Shown here one piece after another: positions 55,276-64,000 of a stretch of 64,000 nucleotides of DNA. This DNA is from Clarkia xantiana subsp. parviflora. Its lineage: Eukaryota; Streptophyta; Magnoliopsida; Myrtales; Onagraceae. The translations under genes were made by a program, and so were the position numbers. The notes below the pieces were generated by a model. That model was not told the DNA's origin and did not search any database. It saw only the letters and a list, made by a program, of their open reading frames with translations. Position 1 is the stretch's first letter. Each line of letters starts with the position of its first letter. The stretch lies in NCBI GenBank assembly GCA_036873135.1, contig JAPTYO010000018.1:2790001-2854000 (forward strand). Direction: 5' to 3'.

Positions 55276-55927
55276 TGTTAGACTACGGGGCTAAATACTA
55301 CGGAAACTCAAATAAGGTACATGCTAGTAATCACAATTACGCAGCGGAAGATGTGCAAATTATTGGACTACAGGGCAGATTACTACAGAAACATAAACAA
55401 GGTACATGTTCGTAATCAGAATTACGCAGCGGATGATATGCCCCAAGGATCCTACTGAGGGAGTTCATGACCCACTGGACGGAACCCGTAGAAGTTCTTG
55501 TTAAGGAAATCCTACGCGGTATTAGCTCAACAGCAAAGCCTCTGATTGATTATTGGCAGGGACGGATCTCCGGAGTGTTTTACTCAAAGAAAATTGGCAC
55601 TCCCTTGGTGATGCAAGATGGTTCGGCCGAACTAGTGCTTTTAGGGGGAGGGTTTTCTCTCAAATCACCACTTAGGAGGAATTGTGAATTACCCCAAATA
55701 AAACCCTAATACCCTATAATTATAGGAGGAGCAAAGTGGACAAAAGTCCATTTTTCCCCTAACACTAATATTCGGCCGGCCATGTATAACAATATTTTGG
55801 GCCTCTCATGTCAATTGGGATTTGGGTCAAGCCCAATCTCCCTAATGTGACATTTACCCAATTTCTTAGGTAACGTATACATATTAATTGGCTACCAATT
55901 ACGGCGACCAATCACCATATTCTAACA
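55276..55927 (-). repeat. CopH LTR
   Basis: 652 bp, minus-strand TGTTAGAATATGG...GTAGTCTAACA. Its terminal 85 bases (55276-55362) are followed by a diverged second copy (55363-55445), which explains why it is longer than the solo LTR at 37145. Confidence 0.82.
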
Positions 55928-57099
55928 ACTCCCACTCGAAGGAATGGGAGGGTGCATGTTAATGTATTGTTGTCCAAATCGCACCAACATTTCACTCTTC
56001 TGATCCTGCCCCTGCTTCCGAATAGTTCATACGAGGTTTTCCGTGTGGCCGGCGAATACGACGGGCATCGTGCTACTCATCTGTTAGGAGTGTTGTAGCG
56101 CCCACGGAACGTTGATTCACTATCTCAAATCAAACTGTTAAAAACATCAATTTGGATTGCGTTGTATCCTAGGTCAAATGTTAATTCTCCAATTTCCCAG
56201 ATTCCACATAGGAATACTTCTCCAAGGCATCCGCACAAGTATTCACAATCTTCAACTATTATCTGGTTGGTGGCCACCTAGTGAATAAAAGATTCGGTGA
56301 ATTACAGGTGAACTTGACCATCCCCATTGCTCATACCCTTAGTCAATCCCAACTGGTTTCCAAAGACGTGGTAACTTGGCTATTTTCTTCAACACTGCGC
56401 TCATACGCCGGGAAGCGAACATTAAGCCTGACCTTAGGTATGAGTTTTGAGTCCATGAGGATACTTCGGATGCCTCTTCATAAGGCTCCCGGAATCAATG
56501 ACACGCTCGAGGAGAAGAATTTTGCGCCCATCCGAATTGCGAGGATTCTATCTAGCACAACCGTGCATGACCCCGTGGTCGTACGTGGCACGCGTAGTAT
56601 AAAGCACGCGTCGATAGCACACCCGAACATCGTCAGGTGTGGGATATGTCAATGATGCTATCATAGAATTCAATCTGGCCCAGAATGTGGTTATTGACAA
56701 ACAGAGTTCATCACCGCGCGACGTGTAAAATGAAGATCATATCGTGTTACTCCGAAACCAAATTATCATTTTGCATAACCAAGTTTCCCAACTGGTTATT
56801 AGCCAGTCTTGCTTCTGAAGAGGCCCTCCTCTCCTACAAGACGACCGTGCCCGTGTGACAAGGCAAAGCCCATATTCGACATAATTTATGCTGAGGATTG
56901 CGTCCTCCTACTACTTAGTTTATAGACCGTAAAATCCGATGTAATCAAACAATATGACGTCGATGAATCATAAACTCAAATTGTAATTCTCTCATTTATC
57001 AAAATGTAAATTTAAATTCATCAAAATTTTATCACAGATACATGCCCACATTTAAACCCTACGCAATCCAAGCAGTTTAACATGCTTTTCAAATGTCTC
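55928..57099 (-). other. CopH 3' untranslated region
   Basis: About 1.2 kb between LTR and RNase H with no conserved frame. Long 3' untranslated stretches are common in this copia type. No RNA gene seen. Confidence 0.55.
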
Positions 57100-57690
57100 T
57101 CAGCGTAATGGTTTAGTTAGTGAGTCCGCCACCATATCATCAATGGGCGAGTATTCTAAAGTGATTATATTATCTTCTACCATAGATTTAGCATAATTAT
57201 ATTTCACATCAATGTGTTTACTCCTACTATGGTACTTCAGATTCTTTACTGCCGCAATCGCTGCCTGACTGTCCGAGAACACCTTCACAGGTTTACTCCT
57301 GACATCCCCTTCAAGCAGCGCAGTAAGAAGCCTTTTCAGCCAGACCGCTTACTGTGCATTTTTGGAGAGAGCAAAGAATTCTGATTCCATCGTAGAAAGC
57401 GCGACACAGGATTGCTTCTTGCTCGTCCATGAAATGGCCAGATCGCCACCATGGTCGTCCAGATCGCCACCATGGTCGACGTCACTGAATCCGGTCAATT
57501 CTAACTTCCTGCCCTCATGGCACAGTATGTAGTCGGCAGTACCATTCAGATATCGTATGATCCGCTCTACAACTTTTAAATGTTGATAGCCAGGGTCTTA
57601 TTGGAATCTTGCTACTAGGCCCACAACGTAACAAATGTGTGGACAAGTGCAAAGCATGACGTACATGAGACTTCTGACCATGCTTAAATA
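57100..57690 (-). pseudogene. CopH RNase H
   Basis: VFSDSQAAIAAVKNLKYHSRSKHIDVKY and LEYSPIDDMVADSLTKPL (57288-57100) are the copia RNase H end. Upstream parts to 57690 are broken by stops and by a 20-bp duplication (AGATCGCCACCATGGTCG twice, 57441-57478). Confidence 0.85.
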
Positions 57691-58425
57691 CTATGCACTC
57701 CTCATCAGTTCATGCTCTTGCTGGTTCTTCGGTCCGCCGCGTTTTGACAACGCGCACCCGAATACTACCGGCGTTTCCACGGGCTTGGCAACCTCTAATC
57801 TAAATATTTTCATAAATTTGTTGATGTAGGCTTCCCGAGATAGAAATAACCTCCGGATGGCACGATCGCTAGCAATTTTAATGCCTAAGATGTACGTAGC
57901 CTCTCCCATGTCTTTTATCTCAAATACAGATGCCAACCAGGACTTTGATTCATGCATGAAACTCACATCGTTTGCGGCAATGAGTATGTCATCCACGTAC
58001 AAAGTTAAGATGACGTACTTAGACCTGGAGGTCTTCGTATACACGCATGGATCCTCGTGGAAATTCACGAATATGTTTCCAACTATTTCCTCGTGGAACT
58101 TGCGGTACCATTGCCGAGACGATTGTTTAAGACCGTAAATGGATCTTTGGAGTTTACAAACTTTACGTTCGTTACCCGGAGTAATAAAACCCTTTGGTTG
58201 CTCCATGTAGATCTCTTCCTCCAGGTTTTCGTGGAGGAATGCAGTCTTAACATCCATTTGGTGCAGCTCTAAGTCAAGGCTTGCGACCAAGGCTAGGTTT
58301 GTCCTGACTGTGGTGTACCCCACAGTCGGTGAGTAAGTCTCATCAAAGTCCACTCCGTGAAGCTGGGTGTATCCTTTCGCAACTAGTCGAGCTTTGTATC
58401 GCTCAACATTTCCATCAGCAATGAG
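57691..58425 (-). pseudogene. CopH reverse transcriptase fragment
   Basis: Open for about 245 codons. NVERYKARLVAKGYTQ, HQMDVKTAFLHENLEEEIYM, SIYGLKQSSRQWYRKF and catalytic YVDD (LYVDDILIAAND). Begins at the TatG insertion (target duplication half ATGAG, 58421-58425); the rest lies beyond the window. Confidence 0.92.
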
Positions 58426-59031
58426 TGATGGGTATGCATCCAATTCGGGTTCAATTTATACTATTCTGACTTGGTTTACACGTCGAATCCACCAACGGTT
58501 CCAAAATATTCACCCGCAATTTTGAAACGGTTTGGGACACATACGCGCGTGTCTCTAACGAAAAACCTATCTGGATTGTCACCACAATCCGGACCGGGTC
58601 CGGATTGCTCCCCGCGCAGACGCGCCAACCCTTATATATATTTACACAACACGTGTAGGGCTTCCCGACATCAACTTCGTCCACACCCGATTCATATTTT
58701 ACATTAAACTAGCGTTGGATCATTCAAAACAGGGTTAGAGTCCAAGGTTCCCTATAAATAGGAGCCTTGGTCACCCATTTCATAAATAATTTAACAAGGA
58801 AGCTCTGACCTCTCTCTAGCTTTCTCTCTCTAAGATTTCTAATTTGAGCTTCGGAGAGGGTTCATCGCACTCCACCACTCCCCTCTACGTGGTGTGCGAT
58901 ATTACCCTTCGTGCAGGTATCCGGAGACGCACACTCTCAGACACGTGCGAATACCCGACATACCAATGACCCGAGGCGCATCCATACATCTATACAAGGA
59001 CTCGACACTCCGTCTAGTCGGGGTCCCAACA
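58426..59031 (+). repeat. TatG 5' LTR
   Basis: 606 bp, TGATGGGTATGCATCC...GGTCCCAACA. TATAAATA at 58753-58760, then a CT-rich leader and the hairpin at 58864-58900. Left end resembles the TatA/D/E0 ends. Confidence 0.82.
58864..58900 (+). promoter_or_regulatory. R/U5 stem-loop of the TatG LTR
   Basis: Arms ATCGCAC (58864-58870) and GTGCGAT (58894-58900) with an inner CCACCAC/GTGGT pairing and a C-rich loop. Compared with TatE0 both arms lack the same two bases. Confidence 0.65.
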
Positions 59032-59034
59032 TTT

Positions 59035-59050
59035 TGGCGCCGTCCGCGAG
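59035..59050 (+). other. TatG primer-binding site
   Basis: TGGCGCCGTCCGCGAG three bases after the LTR. Confidence 0.7.
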
Positions 59051-59089
59051 ATTCGAACGAACAAGTACTCGCTTACCAGCAACAGCTAC

Positions 59090-59835
59090 ATGGCAAACAC
59101 ATATGTCATACACGGTGGTTTCGGAGTCGGAGGCGAATCATCATACGCAAGGGAAGCATATGCATCCCACGTTCTACAACGGCCAACCAAACACCAACAG
59201 GATGATGAACCCATGGAAGACGTCATATGCTTCTCGACTAAAGACAAGGAGCATATAGTGTACCCACACGACGATGCTCTGGTCATAACCATGGAAGTAG
59301 ACAACATGTATATCAAACGTATATTGGTGGATGGAGGGAGCTCCCCCAACATACTAACCAAGGAGACGGTTCTCGCCTTAGGAAAGAAAAAGAGCATCAA
59401 GCAGATGCATTCACCACTTGTTGGTTTCATCGGAGACAACAAGTACCGGGTAGGAACAATCAAATTACAAGTCACTCTAGGAACTTGTGATAAACAACTA
59501 CGCATAGAGATACCTTTTCTAATAGTGGAAAAACTTGATGCATACAACGGCATCCTAGGTTACACGACTATGAATGCATGGGGCATAATAGCCTCAGCAA
59601 CACCCAAAAGTTAAAATTCCCAACCCCCGCTGGAATTGGGGAAGTTAACGGGGACCAACAGCTATCAAAAAAGTGTTACAACGCGGCACTTCAGCACAAC
59701 ATTAAGGAGGATGACAGTGACATCACTCCCATTGACAAGGACCCTAGGAAGGAGCGCGCTCGTCCAACTCCATTGGATGAGTTGCGACAAATAAAGGTAG
59801 ATGAGCTAGATCGGATGGTCCGAATAGGCACATAA
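59090..59835 (+). pseudogene. TatG protease, fused directly to the start codon
   Basis: MANTYVIHGGFGVGGESSY: the first residues resemble gag starts elsewhere (MATTK, MAAGK) and VIHGG is the protease start, so an in-frame deletion removed gag. Active site [12 protein letters not shown] near 59320; end GIGEVNGDQ near 59640 after a one-base shift near 59607; TAA at about 59833. Confidence 0.85.
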
Positions 59836-60990
59836 CTTTCGGAGGATGAGGTGATATCACAGCACTCCTAAGGGAGTATAAAGACCTATTCGCATGGTCC
59901 GCAAGCGATATGCCTGAGATAAGCCCAGACGTGATCTCGCACAAGCTCAACATCAAGCCGGGAGTTCGAGCCACCGCACAAAACTACGACCTCTCGGGGA
60001 CAATAAGAAGCCAGCCGTCCGAGAAGAACTAGGAAAGCTTTTAGAAACTGAATTTATTGAAGAATCAAGGTTCCAAACATGGGTCGCAAACCCTGTATTG
60101 GTACCAAAGCCGAGCAGCAAGCTGAGGATGTGTATCGACTACAGGGACCTCAACAATGCATGCCCCAATGATGCATATCCCTTACCAAGAATTGACCAAT
60201 TGGTCGATGACATTGCAGGCCATGAATTGCTGACTATAATGGACGCATACTCAGAGTACAATCAAATACCAATGTTCCCAGAGGATGCACCGCACACGAC
60301 ATTCTACGCAGACAACGACATACACAATTACAAGGTTATGCCGTTTGGTCTAATCAACGTGGGTGCGACATACCAACGGATGGTGAATACAATATTCGGG
60401 GACCTAATTGGGAAAACGATGGAAGCATACATCGACGACATGGTTGTAAAGTCAACAAAGAGATACAACCATGCTGACGATCTGCGCGTAACATTCCAAA
60501 TGATGCGTGAATTCCAAGTTCGCCTGAACCCAGCAAAGTGCGCCTTTGGCGTACAATCAGGGAAGATACTGGGATTCATGGTTAGCCAAAGAGGCATAGA
60601 TGCGAACCCAGAAAAAGTTAAGGCAATCGAAAAGATGGAATCTCCTACAAAATATAAGGAGGTGCAGCAGATAAATGGTCGTTTAGCAGCCTTAAACAGA
60701 TTCTTTGCAAAGATTGGAGATAAATCACTCCCCTTCTTTGAAATCATGCGCGCCAACAAGAAGTTCGAATGGATGCGGGTATGTGAAGAAGCTTTCCAGC
60801 AGTTAAAGCAACACTTGCGAACACTGCCCGAATTGGCAAAAAAAAATACAAGGAGAACCCCTTTGCATCTATATATCGGTTAGCAACACTTCAGTCAACT
60901 CAGTACTTGTCAGGCAGAAATGCAATACTCAGCTACCGGTATGTTATGTCAGCAAGACCCTGGCAAAATATTAGGTGAATTAAATTACAA
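59836..60990 (+). pseudogene. TatG reverse transcriptase
   Basis: YKDLFAWSASDMPEISPD precedes; fingers RMCIDYRDLNNACPND; palm TIMDAYSEYNQI, MPFGLINVGATYQR; active site YIDD (AYIDDMVVKS) in place of the usual YVDD near 60427; GFMVSQRGIDANPEK. Open from 60098 to 60883, shifts on both sides. Confidence 0.9.
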
Positions 60991-61892
60991 AAGAGAAATA
61001 CTTGTATGCCCTCATCGTCGCGGCAAGAAAGCTGAGACCATACTTTCATGCGCATGAAATAACGGTACTCACAGATCAACCACTGAAACATATATTGGCA
61101 AAACCAAACATGTTAGGAAAACTGACAAAGTGGGCAATTGAGCTAAGCGAGTTCCGCATCCACTTCTCCCCGCGAACTGCAATCAAGGGATAAGCCTTGG
61201 CGTATTTCATTGCGGAATTCACGGGGATTACCCCTGATTAAGCAACACAAGAAAACACCCCACAGGCCGTAGAGCCCATTGATGTATGGGAGATGTACAC
61301 AGACGGCTCATCAAACTTAGGAGGATCGGGGGCAGGACTCCTTCTAATACCACCAGATGGGTCGGAGCCTCTGAAGTATGCTCTAACTTTAGTGTTCAGG
61401 GCAACGAACAACGAGGCAGAATACAAGGCCTTGATAACAAGCCTAAGAATTGCCAAAGGTGTAAGTGCCAAACACCTAAGGGTAAAGTGCGACTCGCAGC
61501 TGGTTGTCAATCAAGTAAAGGGCGAATACATGGCAAAGTCCGAGAACATGCAGAAATACCTAAAGCACGTGAAGGAACTCGCCGATAGTTTCGACACCTT
61601 TGACATAATGTCGGTACCAAGGAACGAAAAGCAAGAGGCAGACGCTCTAAGTAAGTTCATGCAAGGCAACGAACAAGGCAAAGAAACGCACTTTGTCGAA
61701 CATAGAATACTATCGTTCATCGACAAATTTGAGGTGTTAACCATTGACATCGCGCAGACATGGATGACACCAATCCACACATACCTTACGACATGCGCGC
61801 TACCTGACGATAAGACACAGACGAACAAAATACAAAGGGTCGTTGTGTGCTATGCGATCATTGAAGGCCAACTTTATAAGAAAGGTTTTTAA
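60991..61892 (+). pseudogene. TatG native and archaeal-type RNase H
   Basis: Native region (YALIVAARKLRPYFHAHE, TDQPLKHILAKPN) ends at a CAA to TAA stop at 61191. The archaeal-type domain (61293-61680) is open with MYTDGSSNLGGSGAG, NNEAEYK, KCDSQLVVNQ and QEADALSKF, so D-E-D-D is complete. TAA near 61890. Confidence 0.88.
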
Positions 61893-63003
61893 CCCCATAC
61901 TTAAAGTGTATCGCACAGCTAGAAACGCAAAAGGTGTTAAAAGAGCTACATGAAGGACAGGCAGCCTGCCATGAAGGAGCAAGGTCCTTAATTCGCAAGG
62001 CTTTAAATTAGGGATACTATTGACCTTCTATGAAAGCCAAAGCAAAAAACATGGTAATAGAGTGCGACTCATGCCAACAATATTCGAGAAGCATCACAGC
62101 ACCAGCCGCGGAGCTAAGCCCAATAACAAGTGTGTGGCCCTTCGCGCAATGGGGTATCGACTTGGTAGGTCCTCCCCCAAAGTCTAAAGGGCAAACCAAG
62201 TATATTGTGGTTTCTATTGACTACTTCTCCAAGTGGATAGAAGCCAAGGCATTGGCAAGAACGACGGATGCCCAAATCTTCGATTTCATTCGAAACGATA
62301 TTGTTGCTCGATATGGCGTCCCGAAGGTACTCATAAGCGACAATGGTCTACAATTCAAAAGTGGTAGGCTAAAAACCTACTACGAAACCCTGCACATAAA
62401 GCAACGCTTTGCATCAGTGCACCACCCACAAACCAATGGTCAGGTGGAGTCAGCAAATAAGATTGTCCAGGATGGTCTCATGAAAAGAATACACACACTA
62501 AAAGGAGGATGGGCCGAAGAGCTCGACAGCGTACTATGGGCAGTACGCACAACGCCTAAGCGAACAACAGGAGAGACACCATTCATCCTGGTGTATGGAA
62601 CAGAAGTAGTCGTGCCGCTAGAGATAGCCGTCTCATCATACCGGACAACTCATTACGACATCTAGGCAAATGAAGAAGAAAGACTTCTAGATCTAGACTT
62701 GGCTGATGAAAAGCGTTGGAGATTCAAGCAAGGATGCGCTTAATCACCTCGAGATACTACAACCAAAAGGTCAAAGGAAGACAATTCCATGTAGGCGAAA
62801 TGGTGTGGAGAAAGAATGAATTCACACAACTTGACACAATCAACAAGCTATCGCCAAAATGGGAAGGTCCATACAAGACAACATCGGTACCATACACCAA
62901 CGCACATAGTTTGGAGGATGCAGATGGCAACATGTCCACAAATACATTCAGTGGTGGACACCTGAAAAAATTCCACGCAGGAACACACCACCTACTTAAC
63001 TAA
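61893..63003 (+). pseudogene. TatG integrase
   Basis: Zinc region ELHEGQAACHEGA and ECDSCQQYS around stops at 62008 and 62020; core GIDLVGPPPK, VLISDNGLQF, TNGQVESANK open from 62030 to 62665; TAG at 62663-62665 and a shift; end SPKWEGPYKTT, HLKKFHAG. Stop near 63003. Confidence 0.9.
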
Positions 63004-64000
63004 AGAGTCTTCGTATCAAGCTCTTTAGGGCCTTTTATTATATGCACTACTTGAAGGAGATGTTATAACTCCATATATTTAGAACTATGTAAGCATCGCA
63101 TAACTAATCAAGTTAATGTATTCTCGTAGGTACATTATTTTCTTACACACCCTACTCTGGAATCACACCAAGTAGTGGACTCTATGCATTAAATTTGCAC
63201 CAACAATATAAGCTATTACGCTTAACAAAACAACAGGCTTACATTATACGCCGCCAACATGTCAATACTCGACATCAACAACAAGTACGCAGTACGCTCC
63301 CTAAGACGACATCTATTATGTCTACTCTATACAATTACATCTGGGAAATTTTTTCTAAGGATTACTTACAAATAACATAGCGCTACATCCCCGCTCGGGG
63401 GCAACCCCATGATTACAACGGCCATACCTTGGATTTTTCAACCAAGAGCCAATCCTCTACTACGTTGTGCGACATACTTTATACGAGGGCAATCCCACAC
63501 ATTTACATGGTGTGACAAATCCTCTTTACGAGGGCAACCCCATGACATCTTACTGAGGAAAATGACACCCAGTATAGATTCCTAAACATTTGGGCATGAT
63601 TCACCCCAACAATACATGTCACGACATCCTCTATACGAGGGCAACCCATGAAACATGGTGCGACATCCTCTTTACGAGGGTAACCCCATGAGAACCTACT
63701 ACTACCCACAAGTAGCGTTCATTATTACGTACCACCTTTCTACGCCGGTAGGAGCATATCCTACCAATGCCGCTTAAAAACTCACTAAATCTACAAGTCG
63801 AGTCTTGTAAAACGTTATCTTGTCCGTGAACAAATAACAGAAAGAAAACACTTCAACCAAGCAAGTAGTGTCTTGCCACAAACGTCACCTTGGAATGGCC
63901 CAAGAGACGGAAAAAACTACAATTCGTGTAACGCGATCTTGTACAACCCCCTGGAATAACCAGGTAGAGGTGTAGTAGCATCGCAAGGTAAGTAACTGGA
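63004..64000 (+). other. TatG 3' region with short tandem repeats
   Basis: No coding frame. Irregular copies of CTCTTTACGAGGGCAACCCC and GTGCGACATCCTCT occur at 63390-63690. Later text is unassigned. By analogy the antisense gene, if kept, would lie beyond the right edge. Confidence 0.6.

Larger units (their letters stand above)
54489..58425 (-). mobile_element. CopH: recombinant Ty1/copia remnants sharing one LTR
   Basis: LTR 55276-55927. To its left, reading minus, is a primer site (TGGTCTCAGAGCC, 55262-55274) and leader, so it acts as a 5' LTR of a copy cut by TatF. To its right is a polypurine tract (CGAGTGGGAGT) and then RNase H and RT reading minus, so it is also the 3' LTR of another copy, cut at 58425 by TatG. 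Confidence 0.75.
58426..64000 (+). mobile_element. TatG: gag-less Ty3/gypsy element, 3' end outside window
   Basis: 5' LTR 58426-59031, primer site, then ATG 59090 leads straight into protease, RT, dual RNase H and integrase, with no gag coding at all. The 3' LTR and any antisense gene lie beyond 64000. Many stops and shifts; several stops are CAA/CAG to TAA/TAG or TGG to TGA changes. Confidence 0.88.

Noticed and set aside
59090..63003. TatG as an endogenous pararetrovirus (RT without gag)
   Set aside because: It has LTRs, a Tat-type primer site and a full integrase with DDE motifs, which pararetroviruses lack.

Overview
This window reads as repeat-dense, probably pericentromeric or intergenic, DNA of a flowering plant. 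I found no host gene, rRNA or tRNA gene. Almost every base belongs to LTR retrotransposons: at least eight Ty3/gypsy copies of the Tat type (gag with a C-x2-H-x4-H-x4-C knuckle, protease with DGGS, primer-binding sites beginning TGGCGCCGT) and three Ty1/copia remnants or copies. The labels TatA-TatG, CopH and CopI are mine. All identifications come from reading motifs and comparing copies inside the window by eye; no database search was run.

Layout. TatA (1-6812, minus strand, runs off the left edge) has a 5' LTR, gag-protease, a second gag-like module, a 50-bp tandem array and an antisense spliced gene, but no reverse transcriptase, RNase H or integrase. TatB (7315-29158, minus) has the same pol-less plan and is split by TatC (14585-25901, minus), an almost complete autonomous element with 697-bp LTRs, a CTTTC target duplication, gag-PR-RT-RH-INT and an antisense spliced gene with its own TATA box. 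TatD (from 30362, plus) is a third pol-less gag-PR-gag2 element; its antisense gene is cut at 36432 by the 3' LTR of another minus-strand element (TatE0). A solo copia LTR with perfect CACAT duplications sits exactly at the LTR/polypurine junction of TatE0. TatE (37941-46322, minus) is a gag-PR-only element with a decayed antisense gene. It lies inside TatF (46323-54488, minus), which carries RT and has a related LTR. CopI (46991-52512, minus), with TA...TA termini, also lies in TatF. From 54489 to 58425 are remnants of a copia family (CopH) whose one LTR is flanked by a primer-binding site on one side and a polypurine tract on the other. TatG (58426 to the right edge, plus) is inserted in CopH and has PR-RT-RH-INT but no gag.

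How the parts relate. TatC and TatF (autonomous type), TatA/TatB/TatD (gag-PR-gag2), TatE (gag-PR) and TatG (PR-pol without gag) look like a community in which packaging and replication functions are split among elements. Two things persist across the group: a gene antisense to gag-pol near the 3' LTR (kept in A-E, with introns at matching places), and an R/U5 stem-loop with a C-rich loop whose stem covaries between families. Ages by LTR divergence, counted by eye, order as TatB (about 4-5%) older than TatC (7/697) and CopI (2/211). Most coding regions carry stops or frameshifts; TatC is broken mainly by single-base losses in short homopolymers, which could be consensus errors.
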